64,000 nucleotides of DNA. Origin: Coleofasciculus sp937127375 (GTDB lineage: Bacteria > Cyanobacteriota > Cyanobacteriia > Cyanobacteriales > Coleofasciculaceae). The notes under the pieces were generated by a model. That model did not search any database, was not told the origin of the DNA, and saw only the letters and a program-made list of their open reading frames with translations. How positions within the stretch are numbered: the first letter of the stretch is position 1; every line of letters starts with the position of its first letter. Both the position numbers and the translations under genes were made by a program. This document shows, piece by piece, positions 9,413 to 18,820 of the stretch. The stretch lies in NCBI GenBank assembly GCA_040218875.1, contig JAVJQP010000146.1; one strand, given 5' to 3'.

Positions 9413-9682
9413 AGGGCAGCTAGGGGTGGAGTCCAAGGAAGTGCTATACCTTCATTCTGACAACGGGGATCAGGAATTGGTAGGGGAAAAGCCCCCGCTC
9501 TCAACTGGGGGATCATACCCAATTCCGTTATTTTAGTTCTTGGTCTTGTGTCTTTGGGGATTAGTACCCGATGGCACAAGACAAGTCGCGGTATAGAGTA
9601 GAGCTAAAACCCTAACCCGTTTATTACCTACCCAATTTATCAAAAATTGCTCATAAGCTGTACTTGATCCGAAGAACCACCA

Positions 9683-10828
9683 ATGACGAATGACCTATTG
9701 CTTTCCAGCTATAACTATGATCTGCCAGAGGGTCAGATTGCTCAAACACCGATTTCCCCTAGAGATAGTTCTCGTTTGCTCGTGGTTGAGTCTCCAACTC
9801 AGCACCAACACTGCATTTTCCGAGATTTACCTCAGTTATTGCGTTCCGGCGACTTGTTGGTTTTGAATAATACCCGTGTAATCCCAGCTCGACTTTATGG
9901 TCGGAAGGTAACGGGTACGCCGGTGGAAGTGTTATTGCTGGAGGAACGGGGACAGAACTGTTGGTTGGCATTGGTGAAACCAGGACGACGGCTAAAAGTG
10001 GGTTCAACGATAGTCTTTGAACCTGATCAACCTATTGTTCCGGCAAGTCATGGGAAGACTCCCCTATCTTCAGACGATACAGAAACACCAAGACAGGACA
10101 ATATAAAGAATAGATCTCCCCTGAAGGCAAAAATTATCGCCAGAGATGATGCAACCAGTGGGCGTCTATTGCAGTTTGACCTACCCAAGGGGCAGTCCCT
10201 AGTCACCCTGTTACCCGACTACGGTCAAGTGCCTTTTCCGCCTTACATCACCCACTCTCAAGCCACACCCGATCAGTATCAAACCGTATACGCCCAAATC
10301 CCTGGTGCAGTAGCCGCACCGACAGCCGGATTACATTTCACCCCTGAACTTTTGGAACGGTGTCACAGCAGCGGAATTGAGCAGGCGTCGATTACCTTGC
10401 ACGTTGGTGTTGGTACATTTCGCCCGGTGGAAATCGAAGATGTAACGAATCATCAAATGCATGGCGAATGGTTGGAGGTATCCGCCGCAACGGTGGCAAA
10501 AATTCAGCAAACCAAAGCCGCCGGGGGGCGGGTGATTGCCGTTGGTACAACTGTGGTTAGGGCGTTGGAGGGGGTGGCGACGAGTGGGGAGTTGCAGCCC
10601 TATTGTGGCAAAACTGAATTATTTATTTATCCCGGCTATCAGTGGCGGGTGGTCGATGGGTTGATTACCAATTTTCACTTGCCCCGTTCTACCTTGTTGA
10701 TGCTAGTGAGTGCATTGATTGGCAGAGAACGACTGTTGAAGTTGTATGCTGAAGCGATCGCGTATAATTATCGATTTTATTCCTTTGGTGATGCCATGCT
10801 GATTTTGCCAGAAGCGGTTAACCATTAA
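9683..10828 (+). CDS. queA: S-adenosylmethionine:tRNA ribosyltransferase-isomerase
   Basis: 381 residues. QueA moves the ribosyl group of AdoMet onto 7-aminomethyl-7-deazaguanine at the wobble base of tRNA, giving epoxyqueuosine. Family hallmarks are YDLPEGQIAQTPISPRDSSRLLVV at the N-terminus, LRSGDLLVLNNTRVIPARL, the PTAGLHFTPELL motif, TLHVGVGTFRPV and the C-terminal TNFHLPRSTLLMLVSAL. The protein is slightly longer than the E. coli enzyme because of a linker at about 115-150. The ATG lies in an ATGACGAATGACC heptamer-like context and gives MTNDLL. It appears monocistronic. Confidence 0.95.
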   Translation: MTNDLLLSSYNYDLPEGQIAQTPISPRDSSRLLVVESPTQHQHCIFRDLPQLLRSGDLLVLNNTRVIPARLYGRKVTGTPVEVLLLEERGQNCWLALVKPGRRLKVGSTIVFEPDQPIVPASHGKTPLSSDDTETPRQDNIKNRSPLKAKIIARDDATSGRLLQFDLPKGQSLVTLLPDYGQVPFPPYITHSQATPDQYQTVYAQIPGAVAAPTAGLHFTPELLERCHSSGIEQASITLHVGVGTFRPVEIEDVTNHQMHGEWLEVSAATVAKIQQTKAAGGRVIAVGTTVVRALEGVATSGELQPYCGKTELFIYPGYQWRVVDGLITNFHLPRSTLLMLVSALIGRERLLKLYAEAIAYNYRFYSFGDAMLILPEAVNH

Positions 10829-10935
10829 AAGGCAACCAATCGGGGAGTGAAATTGGCACTATTAAGTAAGATAGGACGCTATACACCCTTTCCCCCGCCC
10901 ACATTCCTTATTCAATTTCCCAATCGTCTTCTACC

Positions 10936-12219
10936 ATGTCTAAACACTACCACTTCCGCTTTGGACTTGCCGCCGCCCTATTCGCACTCAGTTTCCTGTC
11001 GGTTAGTCCCGCCTTGTCCAATAGTCTACCCAAGCGCCAGCACAGTAAGCAGTTAGTTGAGGGACTATACACGAATGACCTAGAAGCGGCGACATTTTTT
11101 CAACAAGGAGTCATGCGCTATAATCGCAGCGACTTCAAAGCCGCCGAGTTAGCCTTTCGCAAAGCCCTACAGGAAGATCCGTTTATCCCGATGGCACGGT
11201 ATTTACTGGGGAATGCCCTGTTTCAGCAAGGTCAAATTGACTCAGCCGCTGAACAATACCAGATGGCGATTGGTCTCGATCCGAATATGCCAGAGGCACA
11301 TTACAATCTAGGTTTAATGTTATACCAGCAAGGCAATATCGAGGAAGCGATTAGTGCCTATCAACAGGCGATCGATCTTAATCCCAGTTTAGCCGCCGCT
11401 CGCTATAATTTGGGCTTAGCATTAGAAGCAGTCGGTGATACTGAAGCAGCGCTGAGTGAATACACACAAGCCGTTCGCCTCAATCCTAACTCAGCGGTGG
11501 CTAAGTACAATTTGGCATTACTACTCGCCAAACAAAACCAAGTCGATTCCGCGATCGCGGCACTACGGCAAGCCCTTCGCAACGATTCCCAATTCGTACA
11601 AGCCCATTACCAACTCGGATTGCTACTGGCTCAACAAAACCAGATTACCGAAGCCAAAAATTCTTTTCTCAGAGCAACCCAAATCAATTCCCGATTTGCA
11701 TCGGCTCACTATCGACTGGGGCTAATTTTTCTGCAACAAGGGGATGCAGAAGAAGCTATTCGCAGATTTGATTGGGTAACGCAGCTCGATCCTGACAATG
11801 TGGATGCTTATCGCCAATTGGGAGCCGCACTGATTAAAAATGGCGAATACGAGGACGCGATCGCGGCACTGGAACGCGCCATATCACTCGATCCTTACGA
11901 TTCGCTGGCACACTACAATTTAGCCGTAGCACTGCATCGAAATCAGCAGTATGAGGACGCGATTTCCGAATATCAACAAGCCATTCTACTCAATCCCAAA
12001 CTATCACTCGCATTTTACAATCTGGGAATAGCCCTCCAGCAAGTTGGACGGGGACAAGAGGCGGTTTCTTTCCTGTTAGAAGCCAGGAACTTGTTTATTG
12101 AAGAAGGTAATTTGGAGAAAATTGATGCGGTTGACCAGTATCTGACCCAACTTAATATCTCATCCAACCCATTGCCCAATTCATTCCAGCCAATGCCTGC
12201 AATAACCGAAGAACCTTAG
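10936..12219 (+). CDS. Secreted TPR-repeat protein
   Basis: 427 residues. The N-terminus (about 1-30, FGLAAALFALSFLSVSPALS) looks like a signal peptide, so the protein is probably periplasmic or membrane-attached. About ten tetratricopeptide repeats follow in register (AHYNLGLMLYQQGNIEEAIS, ARYNLGLALEAVGDTEAALS and so on), spanning about 50-405, and the tail is proline-rich. TPR solenoids mediate protein assembly; no enzymatic domain is visible. It lies 107 bp downstream of queA with no obvious functional link. The partner is unknown. Confidence 0.8.
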   Translation: MSKHYHFRFGLAAALFALSFLSVSPALSNSLPKRQHSKQLVEGLYTNDLEAATFFQQGVMRYNRSDFKAAELAFRKALQEDPFIPMARYLLGNALFQQGQIDSAAEQYQMAIGLDPNMPEAHYNLGLMLYQQGNIEEAISAYQQAIDLNPSLAAARYNLGLALEAVGDTEAALSEYTQAVRLNPNSAVAKYNLALLLAKQNQVDSAIAALRQALRNDSQFVQAHYQLGLLLAQQNQITEAKNSFLRATQINSRFASAHYRLGLIFLQQGDAEEAIRRFDWVTQLDPDNVDAYRQLGAALIKNGEYEDAIAALERAISLDPYDSLAHYNLAVALHRNQQYEDAISEYQQAILLNPKLSLAFYNLGIALQQVGRGQEAVSFLLEARNLFIEEGNLEKIDAVDQYLTQLNISSNPLPNSFQPMPAITEEP

Positions 12220-12700
12220 AGCGTCGGTTCACTAATAGTCAAGAGCCTTTTCGGTTGAGGATGGGCGCCAGAATGACCCTGGTTGCTTTATAGCGCTTTG
12301 CGCTGTAATAAAGTACAGTAGATCAAAGTCCCCCTTTTTAAGGGGGATTTAGGGGGATCGACAATGTACCGCATAGCAGAGCAAACTGCTTTATAGCTGG
12401 GATTACGGGACTGGCGCTCTAGGAGAACCCGAAGGGTAGAGTAACCCAACCAGAGCGGGTTAACTGGGATATTTTTTGCCAACCTGACATGCTTGCGTCA
12501 GACTTCGCGATCGCACTGCAAGAGGCGTTACAGTGCATTGCAGAAATGGTCGCGGCTACAAATGTTCAATCAAGCCAGTAGGGTGCGTTAGCGGAGCGTA
12601 ACGCACCCTTTATCAATGCGATCGCGACTTCAGATTCTTGCCAGGATTTCCAGCTTATGGGTTTCTTTCGCCTTGCACCTGATGCACATTTAATCATGCC
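12220..12700. other. Intergenic, repeat-rich, possibly decayed
   Basis: About 480 bp. It contains TATAGCGCTTTGCGCTGTAATA at 12289-12310, a C-run/G-run inverted repeat near 12330-12358, an open but start-less reading frame of about 50 codons at 12422-12580 (internal MLASDFAIALQEALQ), and the palindrome at 12581-12608. The start-less frame looks like a gene remnant, but I cannot identify it. Confidence 0.5.
12581..12608. repeat. Inverted repeat, GGGTGCGTTA arms
   Basis: The arms GGGTGCGTTA (12581-12590) and TAACGCACCC (12599-12608) are perfect complements around an 8-base loop. Palindromes with this core are common dispersed elements in cyanobacterial intergenic DNA. Confidence 0.8.
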
Positions 12701-13306
12701 CTAACCCTTTATTTGTAAGGGTTTCATGCTTGTGCAGCAAGCCCTAAATACCAAACGTTTAATTCCTGCATAACCACGATGAATTTCCACAATATCTTTC
12801 AGGAATTGAGTTTCCGTTTCCGTTAGTTCCTCCTGTGCCAATTCTTTCTCGGAAATCTGCTTCAGTATTCCTAACTTCTGGGCGAAATTTGTTAAGAATG
12901 ATGATTGTCTTTGCTGTAGATATTGCCCATCCTTTGGAAAAGGGATTTCTTCAATCAAATTAGCCGCTCGTCGCGCCATGGTTTCAAAGCGAGACCAAAA
13001 CGTCGGTCTGGGTTCGACAAAACCTGCTGGGTAGTAACAGGAGACGCTGATGGAGTATGATTGTTTGGCATATAAAATAGTATCGTGACGCAATTGTGTC
13101 CACGATGCCAGTTGAGTGTTGAGTGTCTTCATCGCCCAAGCGCGGGTACGCATGGCTTCGGGATACTTCTCGTCTGTGGTGGGTGCAGAGAGTTCTCGCA
13201 ATGTAGCTAGCCAATTCATGTAAATGCTGTCATCCCAAACGCCTGGATTCTGCTCGTCAACCACTGTCTTAACTGCTCCACTCAACAGGTCTTGGGAAGT
13301 TGTCAT
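12701..13306 (-). pseudogene. DUF3160 fragment, truncated at both ends
   Basis: The 201-residue frame matches the internal part of DUF3160 proteins by eye: the stretch MKTLNTQLASWTQLRHDTILYAKQS and the motif CYYPAGFVEPRPTFW are typical of that family, whose members are several times longer. The N-terminal part of the family is missing upstream. After EIHRGYAGIKRLVF the frame runs into a repeat block (GTGCAGCAAGCCCTAA, 12730-12748) that also occurs at 122-140, so the last residues are repeat-encoded. This looks like a remnant cut at its 3' side by a repeat insertion or recombination. A functional short form cannot be excluded. Confidence 0.6.
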
Positions 13307-13418
13307 TCGTCAACCCGTTGCACTTGCAACCGTTGCTAAATTGCAACGGTCACAAGCAACCCATTTAGGATATAAACGTCTAAAGTGAAACATTAACCCC
13401 AACCTTTACATTCATGTC

Positions 13419-14336
13419 GTGATTATCTCTCCCGAAAATTGGGGTACCCGAAAAGTTATCAAAATCCTCCAATACAACCATCCCGACTGGATTCGTCTCT
13501 TCAAACGAGAAGCCCGCATTTTGATGTGGCTCAGACATCCTGGAATTCCCAAAGTTGAGCCAGATGGCTACTTTAGCCTTGCGCCTAAATCCAGTTTTAT
13601 GTCCTTGCATTGCCTCGTCATGGAACATATTCCAGGACAAAACTTACAACAATGGTTAACCGAAAATGGACGCATTTCCGAAGCCACCGCTATCGAATGG
13701 CTGCACCAACTTGTAGAAATTATAGACAAAGTTCATCAAAACGGGCTTTTTCATCGAGATATTAAACCCTCCAACATTATGCTCCGCCCCAATGGGCAAC
13801 TGGTATTAATTGACTTTGGCACTGTTAAAGAAGTCACACCAACTCAACCCGACACTCTGGAATCCCAGGATATGACTCGCGTCATTTCTGAAGGCTATTC
13901 CGCACCCGAACAAATCGAAGGTTCAGCCACTCCCCAGTCCGATTTTTTTGCTTTAGGGCGAACCCTGGTTCATTTACTCACAGGTAGACATCCCATAGAA
14001 TTTGAAACTTTACCGGAAAATCAGCTCATTTCGTGGCGGGATTATGCCCCCCTAATTTCCCAGAATTTAGCTAATTTTATCGATGGCTTAATGACCCCCT
14101 TGTCAGAGCATCGACCAGAAAACACACAAACCATTTTAGCCTGTTTAGAAAAGCAGCAGTTTTCCAGTGGGGCTGAGTTTCCTGTCAATCCTACTACCCA
14201 CCCAGCAACTGAGCCAGAGACACCAGAAATGCCGTCCTCGGAGGATGTTTTCTACATACCCTTTGAGGAAAGTAATCAACAGGATAGCCATGAACGGAAG
14301 GGGAAGAATTCAAAGCCTTCAATTATGTTTATTTAA
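13419..14336 (+). CDS. Ser/Thr protein kinase lacking the glycine-rich loop
   Basis: 305 residues from a GTG start. The Hanks-type kinase core is present: Lys15 in VIKIL, the helix-C glutamate in KREARIL (residue 31), catalytic HRDIKPSN at about 112-119, DFG at 132-134 and the APEQ motif. The first subdomain, the GxGxxG nucleotide loop, should precede Lys15 by about 20 residues. Only 14 residues precede it, and an in-frame TGA at 13386-13388 closes the frame upstream, so the gene is 5'-truncated. The tail from about 250 is Pro/Thr/Glu-rich. The ExbD-like gene starts 12 bp downstream, suggesting co-transcription. It may be a degraded kinase or a pseudokinase. Confidence 0.75.
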   Translation: MIISPENWGTRKVIKILQYNHPDWIRLFKREARILMWLRHPGIPKVEPDGYFSLAPKSSFMSLHCLVMEHIPGQNLQQWLTENGRISEATAIEWLHQLVEIIDKVHQNGLFHRDIKPSNIMLRPNGQLVLIDFGTVKEVTPTQPDTLESQDMTRVISEGYSAPEQIEGSATPQSDFFALGRTLVHLLTGRHPIEFETLPENQLISWRDYAPLISQNLANFIDGLMTPLSEHRPENTQTILACLEKQQFSSGAEFPVNPTTHPATEPETPEMPSSEDVFYIPFEESNQQDSHERKGKNSKPSIMFI

Positions 14337-14347
14337 ATTGTTAAATC

Positions 14348-14767
14348 ATGCGTTTTAGAACCCAGCAAACCCAATCATCAATACCGTCCATTCAATTAAT
14401 CCCTATGCTCAATGTGATCATGGGAGTTCTAGCATTTTTTGTAATGACTTCCATGCTGTTAACCACTCAAGAAGGCGTCAATGTTCAACTTCCTAATACT
14501 GAAAATACTCAAACTCAGCCGCCGGAAAAGCCCACTCCTTTAATTGTACAATTGAATTCACAAGGACAACTGGTCATCGATAATCAACTGATTAGCCAAG
14601 AGCAATTGTTTGAGCAAATACAAACCTATTTATCCCAAAATCCTCAAGGGGCTGTCTTTTTGCAAGCCGATAGTCAATTGCCCTACGAGCAAGTGATTCA
14701 GCTACTGGCAAAACTGCGGGATGTGGGAGGCGATCGCGTTTCTTTAGCGATTGAGAGTGGCGCTTAA
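14348..14767 (+). CDS. ExbD/TolR-like protein lacking the membrane aspartate
   Basis: 139 residues: a short cytoplasmic N-terminus, one membrane helix at about 16-40 (IQLIPMLNVIMGVLAFFVM), then a periplasmic ExbD-type domain (LIVQLNSQGQLVIDNQLIS and a conserved-looking C-terminal helix). ExbD/TolR carries proton flow with ExbB/TolQ through a conserved Asp in the PxxDVxxxLLxFF helix. Here that position is Asn22 (PMLNVIM). No exbB is in the window. It lies 12 bp after the truncated kinase and converges with a TonB-like gene 28 bp away. It could have a structural, non-energising role. Confidence 0.8.
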   Translation: MRFRTQQTQSSIPSIQLIPMLNVIMGVLAFFVMTSMLLTTQEGVNVQLPNTENTQTQPPEKPTPLIVQLNSQGQLVIDNQLISQEQLFEQIQTYLSQNPQGAVFLQADSQLPYEQVIQLLAKLRDVGGDRVSLAIESGA

Positions 14768-14794
14768 AAAACAACTACTCAAACCAAAAATAAT

Positions 14795-15940
14795 CTAAAA
14801 CTCTAAGCTAATAATTGCTAGTCCTGACTGGGTTGGTATAAGTTGAATAAAACCCTTAAAATCATTCTTTTCAACACTGTAATATAGTCCATCATTAGTC
14901 AAAGGCATAACAGTAAACTCTTTCTCTTTAAGTTGACTGACAAACTGAGAACTTAACTGTTCCCTATCTCTTTCATAAACAGTTCCCAAATAATTATATT
15001 TTCCATCAACCCCCTCAGCCAATACTTGTTGAGTTTCTCTATTCAGCTCTTTTGTATACTCACCAGCTACTATAATCTGTTCCAGAATATTTCGCAATTC
15101 TCGTTCTTCTGCTTTTTCCGCTTCTAACCCAGGCAAATCTGCCCGATCAAGTTGTGTTTTCGAGAGGAAAATTATCGTATTTCCTTCCTTTAAAAATAAG
15201 TGCAGATATTGAGATATATCATCTTGAGAAACTTGATAAACCTTGAATTCAGGGTCATTTATACTCGGATTAGCTAGAGTATAATTGCGATCGGGTAGTT
15301 CCTTGTCATAGTATTTAATAACCTGACCTAAAGGTTGCTGGACATGACGAGCTGATGTATCTGCATCTCCAGTAAGTATACCTAACGAACCCATCGCCGC
15401 CTCTTCCGGAAACGGAAAATTTGTGAGGAATTTTTTCAGCGGATCTTCCACATTGACATCATTGGTATCAATTCCAGAATCTATAGTCTGATCAGTATTT
15501 TTTGTATTTTTTTCTTCAATCGTCTGAGTTTCATCCTTAGAACTAGATGGTGATGGAGAGGGTGACGATTTATGATTTTCCAAAATTCCTGGAGAAAATT
15601 CAATCGTAGGATTGATATCAGGAGTCGGTTGGATAGGGTCAGGAAATGGGTTAATCCTAGGTTGACTAGAAAAGGCTGAGACGAAAGGAGTCGGTTGATT
15701 TGGCGTTGGACTCGTTTCCCCTGTGGGTTCCTCAGCGGAATTTACTGAAGACTTAGGTGATGTAGAAAGAGAAGGTAACTGTGTCACCTTAACTTGTTCT
15801 TCAGGTTCCGACGTTTCCCAGGTAGAAGGAACAGGTAAAATTAGCACAATACCGTGCAACACCACAGAAATCAGCAGCATAGGTCGCCACACCTTCTGTA
15901 CAGAAGTCGGTAAGTTTTTCAGCAACTCAGGCGATTTCAT
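14795..15940 (-). CDS. TonB-like proline-rich single-pass membrane protein
   Basis: 381 residues. There is an N-terminal membrane anchor at about 18-38 (WRPMLLISVVLHGIVLILPV), then a Pro/Ser/Thr-rich stretch (about 45-160) that could span the periplasm, then a folded C-terminal domain (about 165-381). The topology is that of TonB, but I cannot see a clear TonB C-terminal motif, so the family is uncertain. Its closeness to the ExbD-like gene (convergent, 28 bp apart) supports an envelope role. Cyanobacterial TonB-like proteins of this layout are known. Confidence 0.6.
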   Translation of the reverse strand: MKSPELLKNLPTSVQKVWRPMLLISVVLHGIVLILPVPSTWETSEPEEQVKVTQLPSLSTSPKSSVNSAEEPTGETSPTPNQPTPFVSAFSSQPRINPFPDPIQPTPDINPTIEFSPGILENHKSSPSPSPSSSKDETQTIEEKNTKNTDQTIDSGIDTNDVNVEDPLKKFLTNFPFPEEAAMGSLGILTGDADTSARHVQQPLGQVIKYYDKELPDRNYTLANPSINDPEFKVYQVSQDDISQYLHLFLKEGNTIIFLSKTQLDRADLPGLEAEKAEERELRNILEQIIVAGEYTKELNRETQQVLAEGVDGKYNYLGTVYERDREQLSSQFVSQLKEKEFTVMPLTNDGLYYSVEKNDFKGFIQLIPTQSGLAIISLEF

Positions 15941-16560
15941 ACAAGCCTAGTTAAAAGCAGCAAGGATTTAATCCCAATTAAGTTTCATTTTGACACATCC
16001 GACAGTAGAGATGCGGCAAAACTCGTCTGTCAATAATTGGGTGGGTAGGGACGGGTTTTACAGCTATAGCGCTTCGCACTGGTCTAGTTACACTTTGTTT
16101 GTACGAACATCCCATCTGGACTCAGCTTCAGAGAAGGGAGTTGTAAATACACCAGCGCGACCTGCTATATCTGTAGGGACACGGCAGTGTCCATCCGTGT
16201 CAACTTAAGCTCAACCCCTCACCCTCAGCCCCTCTCCTCACAAGGGTAGGTTTTTTAAGATTGGGGTTCAGGTAAGACAAGGTAGACAGGTAGACCAACT
16301 GTGAATCGTCACGGGTGCGGGATTACAATTATTAATCCTTGGGAGTCTGAGTGAACTTACGGAAAGTCTATCTTTATCTTGACATAATGCTTCTGCTGTG
16401 ATTGGAATAGAGCAATCAGGCTAATGGTCGGCTGGGTGACTTTCCCTCAATTTTGCTTACAATTGCATAGGTGAAAGGAAAGAGTCCTACGCTAGATAGT
16501 GTTGCTTGCGCTAGGTTGTACTGTTATATCAAAATTGCCAGTATCCTTGGAGTTCTATTC
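15941..16560. other. Intergenic region upstream of the antiporter
   Basis: About 620 bp. No gene is supported. It includes a GCGCTTCGC-type short repeat near 16068-16080, an imperfect palindrome near 16176-16200, and a C-rich tract at 16210-16245. A GTG at 16471 could extend the antiporter by 30 residues, but that peptide lacks family character. Confidence 0.5.
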
Positions 16561-18144
16561 ATGTCCGTAGAATCCGCTATCAGCGAAGCTGCCATTGAGC
16601 AGAATCTGGAACAATTTCTCTTGGTACTGTCGGTGTCTCTCAGCGTCGCCACCGTTTCCCGGATTTTTCCGTTGTTCCGCAAAATCCCTTATACCTTACT
16701 TCTGGTTATTGTCGGCTTAGGTTTAGCCTTTGTCGATGTGCGCCTCGTCAACCTATCCCCGGAACTGATTCTAGAGATTTTTCTCCCTCCCCTCCTCTTT
16801 GAAGCCGCCTGGAATATCCGTTGGCGGGATTTGCGGCGGGATTTAATCCCCGTGATTCTTTTTGCGGTGGTGGGGGTGGTGATTTCGGTGCTGGGAATTG
16901 CCTTTACCATTACCCAATTTACCGAATTACCCCTGACGATCGCATTATTAGTCGGCGCGAGTCTGGCTGCAACTGATCCTGTATCGGTAATCGCCCTGTT
17001 TCGGGAACTGGGGGCGGATAAACGTCTGAAAACCCTGATGGAAGGGGAAAGCTTATTTAATGATGGTGTCGCCGTCGTCGCCTTTCTCTTATTGGTGGGT
17101 ATTCCCTTAGGTACGCAGGAATTTTCCCTATCCACCACAGTTGCCCAATTCTTTACCTTTGCCGGAATTGGTATCGGTGTCGGTTGCTTAATCGGGTTTG
17201 GCATTTCCTTTCTCACCCAACGCTTCGATTTACCCCTAGTCGAACAATCTCTGACATTAGTTTCTGCTTATGGCACCTACCTGATTACCGAAGAACTCGG
17301 CGGTTCTGGAGTAATTGGTGTGGTTACGGTGGGGTTAGTGCTGGGCAACTTTGGTTCCCGAATTGGCATGAACCCCCGCACCCGCTTAATTGTCTCCGAA
17401 TTTTGGGATTTTCTGGCATTTTTTGTCAACTCAATTGTCTTTCTCCTCATTGGTGACCAAATTGATTTTCCCCGTTTGGGACAAAACCTCGGCTTAATTG
17501 GGGTTGCCATTGGAGCCGTTCTCTTCACCCGCGCTATTTCAATTTACGGCTTAGCGGCAATTAGCAATGGACTTGCCAAGTCTGATATAGGTTGGCGACA
17601 GCAAACGGTGTTGTGGTGGGGCGGATTACGGGGTTCGGTTTCCATTGCCCTAGCCTTAAGTGTTCCGGTGAGTTTGGAGGGACGACAAGATATTATTGTT
17701 ACGGTTTTTGGCGTGGTACTGTTTACGCTGTTAGTTGAGGGGTTAACTACTCAATTCCTCCTGGAAAAACTGGATTTAATTGGGGATCAACCTCTGCGTC
17801 AGAAATATTCTGAGGCAATCGCTCGTCGTGTGGCACTCAATCGAGTCAAAGACTACTTAAAGTCAGCCACGACTAACAACGAAATGAATTCAGAATTTTG
17901 TCAGTATCAGATAAAACTGGTTGATGGTCAACTCGAAAGTATTCACACCGAGCTTGACAAATTACTCCATCACCATCCTCAGTTACAAAACTTGGATATG
18001 GAACAACTGCAAGAACGAATGGTTGATATCGAGGCAGATACCTACGCTGAATTTATCCGCGCTGGACGTTTAACTGAGAACCTCTCCCCCTTACTCCAGG
18101 AAGCCTTAATTGAAGCCGATGAAAAGCTGATTGAGAGTGACTGA
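16561..18144 (+). CDS. Na+/H+ antiporter, CPA1 (NhaP/NHE) family
   Basis: 527 residues from ATG at 16561 (MSVESAISEAAIEQ). The protein has about twelve hydrophobic segments to about residue 410 and a cytosolic tail of about 110 residues. Family motifs include FLPPLLFEAAWN, the ion-site segment SLAATDPVSVIALFRELG and GESLFNDGVAVVAF, and the later WWGGLRGSVSIALALS. CPA1 exchangers swap cytoplasmic Na+ (or K+) for H+ at the plasma membrane and protect against salt and alkaline stress. The C-terminal tail is charged and probably regulatory. It stands alone, with a palindrome at 18171-18197 just downstream that may terminate transcription. Confidence 0.92.
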   Translation: MSVESAISEAAIEQNLEQFLLVLSVSLSVATVSRIFPLFRKIPYTLLLVIVGLGLAFVDVRLVNLSPELILEIFLPPLLFEAAWNIRWRDLRRDLIPVILFAVVGVVISVLGIAFTITQFTELPLTIALLVGASLAATDPVSVIALFRELGADKRLKTLMEGESLFNDGVAVVAFLLLVGIPLGTQEFSLSTTVAQFFTFAGIGIGVGCLIGFGISFLTQRFDLPLVEQSLTLVSAYGTYLITEELGGSGVIGVVTVGLVLGNFGSRIGMNPRTRLIVSEFWDFLAFFVNSIVFLLIGDQIDFPRLGQNLGLIGVAIGAVLFTRAISIYGLAAISNGLAKSDIGWRQQTVLWWGGLRGSVSIALALSVPVSLEGRQDIIVTVFGVVLFTLLVEGLTTQFLLEKLDLIGDQPLRQKYSEAIARRVALNRVKDYLKSATTNNEMNSEFCQYQIKLVDGQLESIHTELDKLLHHHPQLQNLDMEQLQERMVDIEADTYAEFIRAGRLTENLSPLLQEALIEADEKLIESD

Positions 18145-18170
18145 TACTGGATAATAGTTTGAACTGTACC

Positions 18171-18197
18171 AGACGCGCCACGCGCCATGGCGCGTCT
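18171..18197. repeat. Palindrome AGACGCGCCA...TGGCGCGTCT
   Basis: Ten-base complementary arms at 18171-18180 and 18188-18197 flank a 7-base loop, 27 bp after the antiporter stop. A sister palindrome with the same ATGG core lies at 54799-54818. It may act as a transcription terminator, but no T-run follows. Confidence 0.7.
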
Positions 18198-18364
18198 AAG
18201 GGGGATCGTATCTATTGGTGCAAATAACAAATGGCATTTATCGATCCGATACATCTTCTTCTATTGTTCGGCATTTCACCAAATAAACCCGATTTATTGA
18301 CCAATTTTCTACATAATTAAAGATGTTTGCACTTGCCCCGGGTTCAACTTTCCATACTGAAATT

Positions 18365-18769
18365 ATGAAACGTAAACTTTTAATTATAACGCTCTTATTC
18401 GTGATTTGTTGCGTCCTTCCGGCTCAAGCGGAAAATTTGCCAGCACCTGATCAAAGTAGCGTTGAAACTCAACAACCAATCCAGTCGCCGTTAAAGTCGT
18501 ACTTTCTAAACGTTTTAGCAGGGGGATCACGACAATCAATTCAGCTTGATTCACCAGCAACGCGACTGATTATTTATATTCAGCGAGGAGAAAAGCCGAT
18601 TCGCTGTGGTGATTGTATGAAAACCTATAATTGTACTCCAGGAAAGCCGCTAAAAATTAACGCCGATCCCACTACACCCATTCAAAAAATTTGGGCAGAG
18701 AATCCTTATGAGAAACAGGTGCGCTTACGCCTGGATGTTCTTGAAGAATTGACATCCTCACCGGACTGA
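18365..18769 (+). CDS. Small secreted hypothetical protein
   Basis: About 134 residues from ATG at 18365 (MKRKLLIITLLFVICCVLPAQA), which gives a clean signal peptide with an AQA cleavage site; an upstream in-frame ATG at 18323 would place 14 residues ahead of it. The mature part contains a CGDC pair and a second cysteine in YNCTPGKPLKINAD (CGDCMKTYNC), possibly a disulfide or metal site. I do not recognise the family. It is probably periplasmic. It is convergent with endonuclease V, about 50 bp away. Confidence 0.65.
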   Translation: MKRKLLIITLLFVICCVLPAQAENLPAPDQSSVETQQPIQSPLKSYFLNVLAGGSRQSIQLDSPATRLIIYIQRGEKPIRCGDCMKTYNCTPGKPLKINADPTTPIQKIWAENPYEKQVRLRLDVLEELTSSPD

Positions 18770-18820
18770 AATCACGGTGATTTCCCAGGAATCGAATAGC
18801 TGCTAAAGGATTTGATAGAA

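Noticed and set aside
12422..12580. Small gene in the 12.2-12.7 kb gap
   Set aside because: The open frame has no clear start and no recognised sequence; treated as a possible remnant only.
16689..17216. 175-codon ORF antisense to the antiporter
   Set aside because: It is the shadow of a well-conserved coding frame; no start signal or family character.
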